Shown: piece by piece, positions 21,678-33,234 of the stretch
How the letters are laid out: each line of letters starts with the position of its first letter
Numbering within the stretch: position 1 is the stretch's first letter
Notes under the pieces: model-generated
What the model saw: only the letters and a program-made list of their open reading frames with translations
Databases searched by the model: none
What the model was told of the DNA's origin: nothing
NCBI GenBank assembly: GCA_000634115.1
Contig: JFLJ01000137.1
Location: 1-64,000, forward strand
Direction of reading: 5' to 3'
DNA from: Prochlorococcus sp. scB241_528O2
GTDB taxonomy: Bacteria > Cyanobacteriota > Cyanobacteriia > PCC-6307 > Cyanobiaceae
Length of the DNA stretch: 64,000 nucleotides
Program-made: the position numbers and the translations under genes

Positions 21678-23714
21678 GTGACTCATATCAATAAAGGTAA
21701 CCCATTTCCTTTGGGAAGTTCTCTTACTACAAGAGGAGTTAATTTCTCCTTAGTAGCTACAAATGCAGAATATGTAGAAATCTTATTATTTGAGAAAGAG
21801 GACTCTATTTCCCCAAAAACCATATTGAGACTAGATCAGAATCATAATAATACAGGTCCCTACTGGCATGCCGAAATAAGCAATTTAAATGAAGGTTGTA
21901 TTTATGCTTTTAGAGTAAAACAAAAAAATAATGGAATTAATAATAACTACGAAAAAAAAGTTTTACTGGATCCATGTTCAAGGGGTATTACTGGATGGGC
22001 AAGTTACAAAAGAGAAAATGCATCAAAAACGCATGAAAATACCAATTCTTGTCTTAAAAGTGTAGTTTGCGATAGAAAATTATTTAATTTTAAAGATTAT
22101 CCAAGACCGAAGCATTCTTGGGAAGAAACAATTATTTATGAACTTCATATCAAGGCATTTACTGAATCAACTGATAAAGATGAAAGTTCTTTTAAGAAAT
22201 TTTTAAAAAAAATTCCATATCTCAAAGAACTTGGTATTACAACAATTGAATTACTTCCAATTTTTTGTTTTGATCCAACTGATGCACCTAATGGCTTAGG
22301 AAATTTTTGGGGTTATAGTCCAATTAATTGGTTTACTCCGCATTTTGAATATCTTTCGAATGAATCCCCCGAAAAAAATAGAGAAGAATTTAGGAAATTA
22401 GTAGAGGAATGTCATAAGGCAGACATTGAAGTTATCTTAGATGTTGTGTACAATCACACATCTGAAGGGGATTCTAAAGGGCCTGTAATATCTTGGAAAG
22501 GTATAGATGAAAATCTGTATTACTTCATAGGAAAAGATAAAATTTATCAGGACGTCTCTGGTTGTGGTAATACTATTGCAGCTAACAGAGGATTAGTTAG
22601 AAAACTAATAATTGAATCATTAAAATGTTGGGCGACTGAATTAGGAGTTGATGGTTTTAGATTTGATTTAGGAATTGCCCTATCAAGAGGAGAAAATCTC
22701 TCGCCACTCGATAATCCTCCAATTTTTGAAGATATAGAATGTGAACCAGAACTTATTGATATTAAGTTGATAAGTGAACCTTGGGATTGTGGTGGTTTAT
22801 ATAAATTAGGTAATTTCCCATCTAAGAATACTTTCACTTGGAATGGCCATTTTAGAGATGACTTGCGAAGATTTTGGAAGGGCGATAAAGATACTGCTTG
22901 GAACATGAGCGATAAAATAAAAGGGAGTCCATCAATATATAAAGAAAGTAATATTTTTCCAAAATCTATAAATTTCATTACTTCACATGATGGATTCACC
23001 CTAAAAGATTTAGTTTCATATAATAGAAAGCATAATTTTGCTAATAACGAACAAAATAAAGATGGCGATAACCATAACAATTCTTGGAATCACGGAATAG
23101 AGGGTCCAACTAGAAACTTATTTATCAATGATTTAAGAAAAAGACAACAAAAAAATCTTCTTCTAAGTTTACTTATCTCTAGAGGTGTTCCAATGGTACT
23201 TATGGGTGATGAGATAGGAAGGTCCCAAGGAGGAAACAATAATACTTGGTGCCAAAATAATTTATTGGGTTGGATGAATTGGGATAATAGTAAACAAGAT
23301 TTGGAATTACTAAACTATTTTAAATACGTTATTCATATTCGAAAACAACTTATAAATATTTTTAATCCATCATTATTATCTAACAATCAAGACACCGGGA
23401 ACATGCCAAGATATCATTGGCACGGAACAAAGTTAGATAGCCCCGATTGGAGTAGCTGGTCTCACACAGTTGCCTTTAGCATTAACAAAGGTGAAACTAA
23501 TCCTCTAATCTGGATAGGTTTAAATGCATATTCAAAAAGTATCGAATTCCCATTGCCAAAATGTAAATATAACTGGTTAAAAGTGATTGATACTAGCATG
23601 TCTGAAATTTTTGAACCCTTAACTGTTAATGAAAAATCTATTTTAATAAACAATAGAAGTTCTATATTAATTGTTTCAGAAGAAGTATTTGGAGGGAAAA
23701 ATAAAATATTCTAA
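21678..23714 (+). CDS. glgX: Isoamylase-type glycogen debranching enzyme
   Basis: GH13 motifs DVVYNHTSEG, DGFRFDLG, SHDGFTLKDLVSYNRKHN; GNPFPLGSSLTTRGVNFSL N-terminal domain. Confidence 0.93.
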   Translation: MTHINKGNPFPLGSSLTTRGVNFSLVATNAEYVEILLFEKEDSISPKTILRLDQNHNNTGPYWHAEISNLNEGCIYAFRVKQKNNGINNNYEKKVLLDPCSRGITGWASYKRENASKTHENTNSCLKSVVCDRKLFNFKDYPRPKHSWEETIIYELHIKAFTESTDKDESSFKKFLKKIPYLKELGITTIELLPIFCFDPTDAPNGLGNFWGYSPINWFTPHFEYLSNESPEKNREEFRKLVEECHKADIEVILDVVYNHTSEGDSKGPVISWKGIDENLYYFIGKDKIYQDVSGCGNTIAANRGLVRKLIIESLKCWATELGVDGFRFDLGIALSRGENLSPLDNPPIFEDIECEPELIDIKLISEPWDCGGLYKLGNFPSKNTFTWNGHFRDDLRRFWKGDKDTAWNMSDKIKGSPSIYKESNIFPKSINFITSHDGFTLKDLVSYNRKHNFANNEQNKDGDNHNNSWNHGIEGPTRNLFINDLRKRQQKNLLLSLLISRGVPMVLMGDEIGRSQGGNNNTWCQNNLLGWMNWDNSKQDLELLNYFKYVIHIRKQLINIFNPSLLSNNQDTGNMPRYHWHGTKLDSPDWSSWSHTVAFSINKGETNPLIWIGLNAYSKSIEFPLPKCKYNWLKVIDTSMSEIFEPLTVNEKSILINNRSSILIVSEEVFGGKNKIF

Positions 23715-23715
23715 A

Positions 23716-23786
23716 AGCGGGCGGCGGGAATCGAACCCGCATCTTCAGCTTGGAAGGCTGAGGTTTTACCACTAAACCACGCCCGC
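23716..23786 (-). tRNA. tRNA-Gly (anticodon TCC)
   Basis: Minus strand GCGGGCGTGGTTTAGTGGTAAAACCTCAGCCTTCCAAGCTGAAGATGCGGGTTCGATTCCCGCCGCCCGC; acceptor pairs. Confidence 0.96.
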
Positions 23787-23846
23787 GATAAGTAATAGAA
23801 TTACCATTGCAATAATACATTATCAAACAATCAAAAAGGAAAAAGA

Positions 23847-25220
23847 TTGGAAAATTCACACTCAAAAAATATATTGAGATCTAGAACAAGATTAATGCTT
23901 TCCTACGGGCTTGGAGATGCAGGAACAGGGCTTGCTAATGCTCAATTTGGTTTTTACCTCTTCCCATTCTTTACTTGTGCGGCTGGATTACCCCCTTGGA
24001 TAGCGAGTTCTATATTGATGATAATCAAGCTCTGGGATGCAATTAATGATCCTTTGATTGGTTGGATGAGCGACCATACCCAATCAAGATGGGGGCCGCG
24101 ACTACCTTGGATGATTGGAGCATCACTTCCTCTGGGAATTTTTTTAGCTGCAATGTGGTGGATACCCAATGATTACAGCCTCAAAGAAAAAACTTTTTAT
24201 TACATATGCACATCAATTTTGTATATGACAGCGTATACATCTGTAAATCTTCCTTATGGAGCATTATCCACAGAAATTAGTGAAGATGAAAATATAAGAA
24301 CTAGACTTAACGCCGCCAGATTTACTGGCTCAATACTTGCTTCTTTAACAGGATTAACTCTTGGTGCAATATTTCTAACAAAAGGAGATGCTGGTTACCT
24401 CACTATGGGAAGAATATCTGGCACGATCGTTACACTAATAACTTTACTTTCTACTTGGGGCCTAGCTCCATATGCAAAGATCGCAAGAAAACCTATCAAT
24501 AAAATACAGCCAATAAAAAATCAATTCAAGCGAATTTTAAAGAATAAAATTTTTATAAAGGTGATATATCTTTATTTACTTCTATGGTGTGGACTTCAAT
24601 TAATGCAAACAGTTTCTTTAATATATTTGCAACAAGTCATGAATGTACCAAGAGGAATATCCTTTTGGATTATCATTCCTTTTCAAATAAGTGCTCTGTT
24701 TGGATTGCAAATATGGAGCTTTTATTCTAATAAATATGGGAGAGTTAAAGCATTAAAAATAGGTGGACTTATATGGATTGGAGGTTGCTTAATTGCAATG
24801 ATATTACCTCCATTGTCAAATAATTTCGAAATTAGTAATTTCAATATAGATTCTATAAAAATGTTAGCTTTATTTCTAACAATATTATTTGTTGGTTTTG
24901 GTGCATCAACAGCATATTTAATACCTTGGTCTTTATTGCCAGACGCTATTGATCATGACCCACAAAAGGCAGCAGGAATTTATACTGCTTGGATGGTACT
25001 ATGCCAAAAATTAGGTATTGCTTTAAGCGTAGGATTATTTGGTTATCTTCTCACTCTTACTGGATTCAAGCAAGCAGCCTGTCAGGGAATTATTGATATC
25101 ACTCAACCAGATTCTGCATTAATAACAGTAAGGATTTGCATGGGTTTAATACCTTCTATACTTGTCTGCTGGGGTCTATTAATTATGAGAAAATGGGATC
25201 AAGAATTAATTAAGAACTAA
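23847..25220 (+). CDS. glcH: GPH-family (MelB-like) sugar:cation symporter; probable ortholog of the Prochlorococcus glucose transporter
   Basis: MelB-like GLGDAGTGLANAQFGFYLFPFFT, WDAINDPLIGWMSDHTQSRWGPRLPWM; gene order relative to kaiC matches my recollection of SS120 Pro1404. Confidence 0.75.
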   Translation: MENSHSKNILRSRTRLMLSYGLGDAGTGLANAQFGFYLFPFFTCAAGLPPWIASSILMIIKLWDAINDPLIGWMSDHTQSRWGPRLPWMIGASLPLGIFLAAMWWIPNDYSLKEKTFYYICTSILYMTAYTSVNLPYGALSTEISEDENIRTRLNAARFTGSILASLTGLTLGAIFLTKGDAGYLTMGRISGTIVTLITLLSTWGLAPYAKIARKPINKIQPIKNQFKRILKNKIFIKVIYLYLLLWCGLQLMQTVSLIYLQQVMNVPRGISFWIIIPFQISALFGLQIWSFYSNKYGRVKALKIGGLIWIGGCLIAMILPPLSNNFEISNFNIDSIKMLALFLTILFVGFGASTAYLIPWSLLPDAIDHDPQKAAGIYTAWMVLCQKLGIALSVGLFGYLLTLTGFKQAACQGIIDITQPDSALITVRICMGLIPSILVCWGLLIMRKWDQELIKN

Positions 25221-25229
25221 TATAGAAAT

Positions 25230-25985
25230 ATGTATTATCCTAAGTTTTTCAGAAGACTCCTGAGCAGCCTAATCATTGGCGGGCAAGCACTAAATTTTAT
25301 CTTTAAAGGTAAAATTTCCAAAAATGATCTCTTTGATCAACTAATGGAGTCAGGTCCAGGAAGTTTGTTAATTATATTAATTACAGGAATTGCTGCGGGT
25401 ACAGTATTTAATATTCAAGTTGCATCACAACTTACAAGTATGGGTGTTTCAAGTGAAATAGGAGGTTTATTAGCAGTAGGAATGGCTAGAGAGATGGCTC
25501 CTCTTCTAACCGCTACCTTAATGACTGGGAAGGTTGCCACGGCTTATGCTGCTCAACTAGGTACTATGAAAGTTACTGAACAAATTGAAGCAATAACAAT
25601 GTTAAGAACCGAACCAGTCCAATATTTGGTAGTTCCAAGGTTGCTATCAATGGTAATAATGTCTCCGATACAGTGTCTTTTATTTTTATCTGTGTCTTTG
25701 TGGAGTGGACAAATTTGGAGCACAATTTTTTATAAAGTTCCTCCAATAGTGTTTTGGACATCTGTAAGATCAGGTAATGTAAGCTTAACCAGTACAGACT
25801 TAACTTCAATGTTAATAAAATCTGTAGTGTTCGGATTTCTTATTTCAATTATTGCTTGTGGATATGGACTTTCCACTAAAGGTGGTCCAAAAGAAGTTGG
25901 GAAAAGTACAACAGGAGCGGTCGTAATGACTCTTGTTACTGTATCTTTAATGGATGTATTACTAACACACATTTTATTTGGATGA
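25230..25985 (+). CDS. MlaE-type ABC transporter permease
   Basis: MlaE/DUF140 family: GGLLAVGMAREMAPLLTATLMTGKVATAYAAQLGTMKVTEQIEAI. Confidence 0.92.
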   Translation: MYYPKFFRRLLSSLIIGGQALNFIFKGKISKNDLFDQLMESGPGSLLIILITGIAAGTVFNIQVASQLTSMGVSSEIGGLLAVGMAREMAPLLTATLMTGKVATAYAAQLGTMKVTEQIEAITMLRTEPVQYLVVPRLLSMVIMSPIQCLLFLSVSLWSGQIWSTIFYKVPPIVFWTSVRSGNVSLTSTDLTSMLIKSVVFGFLISIIACGYGLSTKGGPKEVGKSTTGAVVMTLVTVSLMDVLLTHILFG

Positions 25986-26394
25986 GTCTATGTTTAACAC
26001 TAAATCAAAAAAGGAAGAATCGGTAATAATATCACCATCATTTCAACTCCCAATCATTGTAATAATTTTAAGTTTTATGCTTTTATTTCTGAATATTGGT
26101 TCTTTGCCAACAATAGTTTCTGCATCTTTTAGCTTTTTTTTATTACTTCAAGCATTTACATTAAGAATAAAAATAACAAGTGATGATTTTATCGTTTTAC
26201 AATTAGGGAAAGAGATTAGAACTTTTCCATTCAAGAACTGGATATCTTGGAAATTCTTTTTTCCTATAATCCCAGGTATTTTTTATTTTAGAGAAAAGTC
26301 AAGTCCTCATTTATTACCAATATTATTTAATCCAAAACAATTAAAAGATGAACTTTTAAAAAAAGTTGACTCGCTGGAAATTAAAAAATCCTAA
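25978..26394 (+). CDS. DUF3119-like cyanobacterial membrane protein
   Basis: Two TM segments, conserved position after the MlaE-type permease; family name from recall. Confidence 0.65.
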   Translation: MDESMFNTKSKKEESVIISPSFQLPIIVIILSFMLLFLNIGSLPTIVSASFSFFLLLQAFTLRIKITSDDFIVLQLGKEIRTFPFKNWISWKFFFPIIPGIFYFREKSSPHLLPILFNPKQLKDELLKKVDSLEIKKS

Positions 26395-26431
26395 AATTTA
26401 GTGTTTTCTTAATCATCAAAAAATTATTTAA

Positions 26432-27442
26432 ATGACCAATAAAGAAATTTCAAACAGTAATCCTGAGAAGGAATTAATACGAGATAAGTCAATTTCAGAT
26501 CATAAAACCAAACAAATTGCTAAACAAGATACAACGCAAAATAAAAAGATTGCTTCAAGAAACGACAAATCAAACAAATCATTTGATGAAATTTCTAATG
26601 ATATTTTTAGAGATCTCGTTTCAAAAAAAGACTCTTTAGTTAAAGAAATATCAGAATTAGAAACAAAAAAAAATGAATTAGAAAAAGATATTGAATCAAA
26701 TTTTAAAGGACAGTCAGATAATATCGCTAAAAGAGTTAAAGGCTTTCAAGAGTACCTAACTGGTGCTTTGCAGAATCTTTCACAAAACGTGGAGAAACTT
26801 GAATTAGTCTCTCAACCAATAATCGTGAAGCCATCTCCACTTGATGAGAAAAAAGAAGAAAACAGCACAAATAATATAGTTAATGTTCCTGCTCTTTCTG
26901 AAACATTTAAGCCAGATGAACAGATTATAAAAAACTGCTTTTCAACTTTTACAGAACAGCCTGATTTTTATGCTGAACCTTGGAAATTAAGACGAAGTCT
27001 TGATTCATCAGATATAGAAATAATGGATGATTGGTTTTTCAACATGGGTGGAAGAGGTTCACTTGAAAGTAGAGGTTCTCGACAAAAAAATGCCTTATTA
27101 TCTGCGGGTCTAATATCTATTCTTGGAGAATTATATGGAGATCAGTTTCAGACTCTTATCTTAGCTTCGCAGCCTGAAAGATTAGGAGAATGGAGAAGAA
27201 TTCTTCAAGATTCATTGGGTCTCACAAGAGATGACTTTGGACCTAATAGTGGGATTGTTCTTTTTGAAAGACCTTCGGGAGTTATCGAAAGAGCTGATAG
27301 ATTAGAAGCCAACGAAGAATTACCATTTATTATTATTGATGCAGCAGAAACATCTGTTGAAATTCCAATACTTCAATTCCCATTATGGCTTGCATTCGCT
27401 GGTTCAGATAATGAAATTTATGATGATCTTGAACTAAACTAA
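26432..27442 (+). CDS. DUF3086-like cyanobacterial protein
   Basis: Coiled-coil N-terminus and conserved C-terminal domain ([28 protein letters not shown]); family name from recall. Confidence 0.7.
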   Translation: MTNKEISNSNPEKELIRDKSISDHKTKQIAKQDTTQNKKIASRNDKSNKSFDEISNDIFRDLVSKKDSLVKEISELETKKNELEKDIESNFKGQSDNIAKRVKGFQEYLTGALQNLSQNVEKLELVSQPIIVKPSPLDEKKEENSTNNIVNVPALSETFKPDEQIIKNCFSTFTEQPDFYAEPWKLRRSLDSSDIEIMDDWFFNMGGRGSLESRGSRQKNALLSAGLISILGELYGDQFQTLILASQPERLGEWRRILQDSLGLTRDDFGPNSGIVLFERPSGVIERADRLEANEELPFIIIDAAETSVEIPILQFPLWLAFAGSDNEIYDDLELN

Positions 27443-27447
27443 TCTTT

Positions 27448-28038
27448 ATGAATATTTTAATAATCATTGTAAGCTATCTTTTAGGATCACTGCCCACAGG
27501 TTTTTTAGTAGGGAAATATCTTAAAAATATAGATATAAGAACTATAGGTTCTGGATCTACAGGTGCTACAAATGTACTAAGAAATGTAGGGAAATGGCCG
27601 GCACTTCTTGTGTTTATTTTTGATGTTGGCAAGGGTCTTTTTGCAGTAAAAATTGCTCAATATTATTCAGATCAAGGCTTAATTGAAGTAATCGCAGGCA
27701 TATCGGCAATTGCAGGTCACATTTGGCCAATATGGCTTAGAGGGAAAGGAGGAAAAGCTGTAGCGACTGGATTAGGTATGTTTTTAGCTCTTTCCTGGAA
27801 AGTTGGACTAGCCTCCCTTGGAATTTTTTTAATAGTATTAGCAAAAACTAAATTTGTATCTTTATCCAGTATTTCAGCTGCAATCTTACTTCCTTTTTTT
27901 ATGTTTTTTTACATTGGTAATTTTATTCACTCGTACTTTTTTATAAGTTTTATTGTCTCATTATTAGTTATCTGGAAACATAGAACAAATATAAGAAGAT
28001 TGCTCAAAGGGGAAGAATCCAAAATTAACCAGAATTAA
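27448..28038 (+). CDS. plsY: Glycerol-3-phosphate acyltransferase
   Basis: [57 protein letters not shown]. Confidence 0.96.
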   Translation: MNILIIIVSYLLGSLPTGFLVGKYLKNIDIRTIGSGSTGATNVLRNVGKWPALLVFIFDVGKGLFAVKIAQYYSDQGLIEVIAGISAIAGHIWPIWLRGKGGKAVATGLGMFLALSWKVGLASLGIFLIVLAKTKFVSLSSISAAILLPFFMFFYIGNFIHSYFFISFIVSLLVIWKHRTNIRRLLKGEESKINQN

Positions 28039-28753
28039 TAGATTCCAATATTTCTATGAGAGCTTTATTAGGATCTTTAGCTTTTGATATTGATCTCCCG
28101 ATAACCAATTTAGAAGCACCATTTTCTATTGCTTCATTGGGAGTCATAATTCTATTTTGATCATCTTTATTTTCAATTTTTAATCTAATACCCGGTGTAA
28201 TTAGTTCAAAATTTTTCTTATAAATTGATCTCAATATTTTCACCTCCCAAGGGGAACAGACACATCCATCTAATCCAGAATCAAAAGACAACTTTGCGAG
28301 TCTCAATACATTTTCCTCAATCGAACTATTCCTATCAAGATCAGTTTGAAAATCTTTAAGAGAAAAGCTTGTTAATACAGTTATGCCTACAACTAGTGGA
28401 GGTTTTACGTTAGTTACTACTGCACCTTCTAAAGATGCCTTTTTTGAATTTTTGAGAGCTTTAATACCTGATGAAGCATGTACAGAAATTATATCAACCC
28501 CTAATTGAGAAACTTGGTAACAAGCTGCACTCATGGTATTTGGAATATCATGAAATTTTAAATCTAAAAAAATTTTTTTATTTAAACCTTTCAATATTTC
28601 TATAACTCTTGGACCTTCCCTAACGAAAAGCTCCAAACCAATTTTCACCCACTTAATATTAGGACATTTTTCTAGAAGTAATATTGCTTGACTTAGATCT
28701 AGTCCATCAATTGCCAATATTATTTTATCTTCTGAATTAAATATGTTATTCAT
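28025..28753 (-). CDS. pyrF: Orotidine 5'-phosphate decarboxylase
   Basis: [25 protein letters not shown] motifs. Confidence 0.95.
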   Translation of the reverse strand: MNNIFNSEDKIILAIDGLDLSQAILLLEKCPNIKWVKIGLELFVREGPRVIEILKGLNKKIFLDLKFHDIPNTMSAACYQVSQLGVDIISVHASSGIKALKNSKKASLEGAVVTNVKPPLVVGITVLTSFSLKDFQTDLDRNSSIEENVLRLAKLSFDSGLDGCVCSPWEVKILRSIYKKNFELITPGIRLKIENKDDQNRIMTPNEAIENGASKLVIGRSISKAKDPNKALIEILESINSG

Positions 28754-28759
28754 TTATTT

Positions 28760-29998
28760 TTATTTTTCAAACCTCTTAATTATTTTTTTCCCAATTTGCA
28801 AAATCTTACCTTCTAAATCTTTTTTTGAGTCAAAAACCAGATCCGGATTTATTACTTTTTGACTATCAATCTTTACACCCCCACCTTTAATAGATCTTTT
28901 TGACTCACTGCTAGATTTAAATAAATTTAAAGCACTTAGCAAGTAAAAAAATTTAACTGGGAAAACAATCTCTTTTAATGAAATCTCTGGGATTTCTCCA
29001 ACTTTCTCTTTATGTCCAAGGAATAATTTTTCGCAGTTTGATTGTGCTTTTAATGCTTCTTCATAGCCGTGGAATAAAGTTGTAACTTCTAAAGCCATTC
29101 TTCTCTGCAACTCACGGGGATTTGCGTCGTTGAGAAGACCTAAATCTAATTCAGTAAGCAATTCAAAATAGGTAGGTATTGAATTATCGGGCACTTTTTC
29201 TAATTTTGAATACATTGAAAGAGGATCTTCGGTCAGACCTACAGTATTAAATTCAGATTTACTCATCTTCTTAATTCCATCTAAACCTGTCAAAATAGGC
29301 AATAAAACACCATATTGAGGTTCTTGTTTAAAATGCCTTTGAAGATCCCTTCCTATTGCAATATTAAATTTCTGATCTGTTCCCCCAAGCTCAATATCTG
29401 ATTGAACTGCAACCGAATCATAACCTTGCAATAGTGGATATAAAAATTCATGCAAAGCAATAGGCACTTGTGAAGTATACCTTTTGCCAAATTCCTCCTT
29501 AGCTAGCATTTGACTAACTGTTGCACTCCCCATTAATTCAATTATCGAATTAAGATTTAAGTTTTTTAACCATTCACTGTTATATCTAATTTCTATTCTA
29601 TCTTTTGAATCAAAATCTAAAATAGATTCATTAGGTGGCTTACCCATTCCTAGTTGGGTTAAGTATGTTTTTGCATTATCCTTAACTTGTTTTTCGGATA
29701 ACTGCACTCTTGTTTTGTTTTTCCCAGTTGGGTCTCCTATTTGAGCAGTAAAATCACCAATAATTAAAACTGCAATATGTCCATTATCTTGAAATGCCCT
29801 CAGTTTTTTAAACAATATGCTGTGCCCAAGGTGAATATCAGTTCCAGTGGGATCGATTCCGAGTTTAACCCTTAATTTTCTATTATTTTTTTTCGCACTA
29901 TCAATTTTTTCTACAAAAGTTTGGTCAGTCCCCTTAATTGGAAAATATTCCTCGATTCCTCTTGAGAGCCATGATGGCAATATTAATTTATCTGACAT
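28760..29998 (-). CDS. tyrS: Tyrosyl-tRNA synthetase
   Basis: [20 protein letters not shown] motif, C-terminal S4-like domain. Confidence 0.97.
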   Translation of the reverse strand: MSDKLILPSWLSRGIEEYFPIKGTDQTFVEKIDSAKKNNRKLRVKLGIDPTGTDIHLGHSILFKKLRAFQDNGHIAVLIIGDFTAQIGDPTGKNKTRVQLSEKQVKDNAKTYLTQLGMGKPPNESILDFDSKDRIEIRYNSEWLKNLNLNSIIELMGSATVSQMLAKEEFGKRYTSQVPIALHEFLYPLLQGYDSVAVQSDIELGGTDQKFNIAIGRDLQRHFKQEPQYGVLLPILTGLDGIKKMSKSEFNTVGLTEDPLSMYSKLEKVPDNSIPTYFELLTELDLGLLNDANPRELQRRMALEVTTLFHGYEEALKAQSNCEKLFLGHKEKVGEIPEISLKEIVFPVKFFYLLSALNLFKSSSESKRSIKGGGVKIDSQKVINPDLVFDSKKDLEGKILQIGKKIIKRFEK

Positions 29999-30017
29999 AA
30001 AATTTTAACTATTAAAT

Positions 30018-30377
30018 TTAAGAACTTTTATCAAGTTCATCCTTCATTCTTATTAAGGTTTTATTCATCTGATCGAACATTTGATCTGGAGTAATACCAA
30101 ATTGGCTTAACTGTGTCTTCAATTGCTCTACTGTCATTTTTGCTTGAAAATCTTCAGACAATTCAAATCTTTTCATAAAAACCTTATAACGATCCATGAG
30201 TGATTCCATTTTTTTTATAAACATTTTTTTACCTTCTCTATCAAATTTTCCATAATCAGACCCAAGCTTCATAAGTTCTTGATAATCTGTAAAAAGCTTT
30301 TTAGCTTCTTCTTGTACTATGTCAGACTCAAAAAATCCCATTTCTATTTTCTTTGACTTCTCAAGATTAAGGCTCAC
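30018..30377 (-). CDS. DUF1825-like cyanobacterial protein
   Basis: 119 aa, MGFFESDIVQEEAKKLFTDYQELMKLGSDYGKFDREGK; family name from recall. Confidence 0.75.
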   Translation of the reverse strand: MSLNLEKSKKIEMGFFESDIVQEEAKKLFTDYQELMKLGSDYGKFDREGKKMFIKKMESLMDRYKVFMKRFELSEDFQAKMTVEQLKTQLSQFGITPDQMFDQMNKTLIRMKDELDKSS

Positions 30378-30494
30378 TTACAAGATAACAAGAATCTTTT
30401 GAATTGATTAGAACATTAATAAAATTTTAGTTTATAAATAATTCTCTTACTTTTTATTTATTGAAATTAAATTTAGTAGAGATAATTTATAGTT

Positions 30495-31106
30495 TTGGAA
30501 AACTTCAGCATAAATAATATTTCAAACCAAAATAGGCAATTTGAATTATTTGGTTCAAAAACAAATACATCCACTAATTTGCAACATGCGAATAATCTAA
30601 AAATCAAAGGAGAAACCCTAACTGAATGGCGAAATAAAATACATAATCACCAACGAAAAATTTCAGAAGATAGTCAAAATAAAAATTTCCAACAAACACT
30701 TCTTCCTGTTATGAAATCTTTCAATGAAAAAAAAATTGATCCTTTTGCCTTACAACCTTTATCACTAAACTTTTGGAGAACTAATCAACATATACATAGT
30801 GGTCCAGCAATGTATTTCGTAATTGACAATATGAAAAGTTCTAAAATAATTCTCTATATAGGAGAAACAAATTCCGCCAATAAAAGATGGAAGGGGGAGC
30901 ATGACTGTAAAAATTATCTCACAAACTATAAAGAGGCCCTAGCTTATAACAATATGTCAAGTCACCAAGATATACGTTTCTACCTAGATGTACCCAAAGA
31001 AGTAAAATTAAGACGTAAATTAGAGCAGCAACTGATATATTTATGGTTACCACCTTTTAATAAAGAAACCCGAGATAGGTGGAAAACCACTTTCACTACA
31101 AACTAA
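30495..31106 (+). CDS. Cyanobacterial GIY-YIG-like protein
   Basis: AMYFVIDNMKSSKIILYIGETNSANKRWKGEH resembles the GIY-YIG nuclease core; start probably TTG. Confidence 0.65.
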   Translation: MENFSINNISNQNRQFELFGSKTNTSTNLQHANNLKIKGETLTEWRNKIHNHQRKISEDSQNKNFQQTLLPVMKSFNEKKIDPFALQPLSLNFWRTNQHIHSGPAMYFVIDNMKSSKIILYIGETNSANKRWKGEHDCKNYLTNYKEALAYNNMSSHQDIRFYLDVPKEVKLRRKLEQQLIYLWLPPFNKETRDRWKTTFTTN

Positions 31107-31130
31107 AAGTTAATTCAATCCATTTTTAAG

Positions 31131-32603
31131 ATGCAATTTTCCACTTTCCAAAAGAATCTAAATGAATGGCAAGGTGCTTCATTAATATTTGGAGTTGTAG
31201 AAGAAGAAATCGAAAGCCAATTAGAAAACATAAGATTTATTGTTGACCCAAAATTATTACTAAAAAAATTTACCACAAAGAAATTCAAAGGAGAAAAAGG
31301 GAAGTGTTTGAATTTTGAATTTTTAGATCAAAAATTAGAAACTATAATAATAATTGGTCTTGGCAAATCAAAAGACCTTAATAAAGATGACATTAAAAAC
31401 TCCTTAGGGGATCTAATTAGGAAGATTCTTGATAAAAATGAAAAAATTAGCATCCTCTTGCCTTGGGAATTAATAAATTCAAAACTAGAAATACATCACT
31501 TAGCAGAGTCAGTAAGATTATCTGCTTATAAGGACAATAGATTTAATAAGAAAAAAGATGAACATAAGGTTCTTAAAGAAATAGAGTTTTTGACTTCAAA
31601 TAAATTTGAGAATATTACTTTCGACGAGACAGAAAAAATATGTGAAGGTGTGGAACTAGCTAGAAGACTTGTAGCTGCTCCTCCAAATAGTCTTACTCCA
31701 AAAGAAATGTCTATACAAGCCAAACAAATAGCAAAAGATCATGGTTTAGGAGTAAAGATTTTAGATGCGAAACAATGTGAAGATTTAGGCATGGGTGCAT
31801 ATTTAGCGGTAGCGAAAGGTTCTGATCTAGAACCTAAATTTATACACCTAACTCTAAAGTCAGAGGGGCCTATTAAAGAAAAGATTGCACTAGTTGGTAA
31901 GGGTTTAACCTTTGATTCCGGAGGATACAATCTAAAAGTAGGAGCATCTCAAATTGAAATGATGAAATATGATATGGGCGGAAGCGCTGCCGTCTTAGGA
32001 GCAGCAAAAGCACTGGGAGCTATTAAACCAAAGGGATTAGAAATACATTTTATTGTGGCAGCTTGCGAAAACATGATAAATGGATCTGCAGTTCATCCAG
32101 GTGACGTCGTTACAGCATCCAATGGGAAAACAATTGAAATAAATAATACAGATGCAGAGGGTAGGCTTACATTAGCTGATGCTTTAACTTACGCATCAAA
32201 TTTAAAACCGGACTCAATAATAGATCTTGCCACGTTAACAGGGGCGATTGTTGTTGCGTTAGGGAATGATGTGGCAGGATTCTGGAGTAATGATAATGAT
32301 CTAGCAAATGATCTGAAAACGGCATCAACCGTGGTCGGAGAGGGATTATGGCAAATGCCTTTACAAAAATCCTATAAAGAGGGTTTAAAGTCTCATATAG
32401 CTGACATGAAAAATACCGGGCCAAGAGCAGGTGGTTCAATAACTGCTGCTTTATTTTTAGAAGAATTCTTTAATGAAGAGATTAAGTGGGCTCATATTGA
32501 TATAGCTGGCACTTGTTGGACTGATAAAAATAATGGGCTTAACCCATCAGGAGCAACTGGTTTTGGAGTCAGAACTCTTGTGCAATGGATTAAGAATAAA
32601 TAA
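31131..32603 (+). CDS. pepA: Leucyl aminopeptidase
   Basis: [29 protein letters not shown]17 signatures. Confidence 0.97.
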   Translation: MQFSTFQKNLNEWQGASLIFGVVEEEIESQLENIRFIVDPKLLLKKFTTKKFKGEKGKCLNFEFLDQKLETIIIIGLGKSKDLNKDDIKNSLGDLIRKILDKNEKISILLPWELINSKLEIHHLAESVRLSAYKDNRFNKKKDEHKVLKEIEFLTSNKFENITFDETEKICEGVELARRLVAAPPNSLTPKEMSIQAKQIAKDHGLGVKILDAKQCEDLGMGAYLAVAKGSDLEPKFIHLTLKSEGPIKEKIALVGKGLTFDSGGYNLKVGASQIEMMKYDMGGSAAVLGAAKALGAIKPKGLEIHFIVAACENMINGSAVHPGDVVTASNGKTIEINNTDAEGRLTLADALTYASNLKPDSIIDLATLTGAIVVALGNDVAGFWSNDNDLANDLKTASTVVGEGLWQMPLQKSYKEGLKSHIADMKNTGPRAGGSITAALFLEEFFNEEIKWAHIDIAGTCWTDKNNGLNPSGATGFGVRTLVQWIKNK

Positions 32604-32615
32604 ATCAATTTGGAA

Positions 32616-33218
32616 TCATTCAGACCAAATATTTGTTGAACGGGCGTTTTCTCCCCATAACTTATCCAATTTCTGATCCCTCCCGCACGAGAATCTATAA
32701 AACTTATATTTTAATTCATTTCTCTCAGCAAAATTTTGATGATAGGCTTCAGCCAACCAGAATTGTCCTCTTAATTTTAGTTCTACTGATATTTTTTCTA
32801 ATGGTAACCTTAATTCATGGGAGGCGGAAATAAGTGCGCTTTTTGCAAAACTTTCCTCAATTCCGTCTTTAAAAAAGATCACTGGCCTATAAGAATCTCC
32901 CCTATCACAAAATTGACCCTTCCCGTCAAGAGGGTCAATATTTCTTAAATAGAGTCTGAGTATTTCAGGTAAATTTACCAAATTGGGATCATAATTAACC
33001 AGAACCACTTCCTGATGACCATCATGATTTTCATAGGTAGGATTTTGCAAACTTCCTCCCGAGTATCCACTTTCTACAGAATTAACACCTTTCAAAGACT
33101 CTAAGTCATGTTCTAAACACCAAAAACAACCTCCAGCGAGAATCAATTCCTCTGCAAGAGTGTTTATAGGGTTTATTAATATTGAAAAAGCGATTAATAG
33201 AGGTAAGAAATATTTCAT
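32616..33218 (-). CDS. msrA: Peptide methionine sulfoxide reductase, exported
   Basis: GGCFWCLEHDLESLKGV, signal-peptide-like N-terminus. Confidence 0.93.
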   Translation of the reverse strand: MKYFLPLLIAFSILINPINTLAEELILAGGCFWCLEHDLESLKGVNSVESGYSGGSLQNPTYENHDGHQEVVLVNYDPNLVNLPEILRLYLRNIDPLDGKGQFCDRGDSYRPVIFFKDGIEESFAKSALISASHELRLPLEKISVELKLRGQFWLAEAYHQNFAERNELKYKFYRFSCGRDQKLDKLWGENARSTNIWSE

Positions 33219-33234
33219 TTATTTATTATAAAGT

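Noticed and set aside
22547-23080. 177-aa minus-strand ORF antisense to glgX
   Set aside because: Shadow ORF opposite conserved GH13 motifs.
23662-23865. Minus-strand 67-aa ORF ending RGRGLVVKPQPSKLKMRVRFPPPA
   Set aside because: Overlaps tRNA-Gly and consists largely of translated tRNA.
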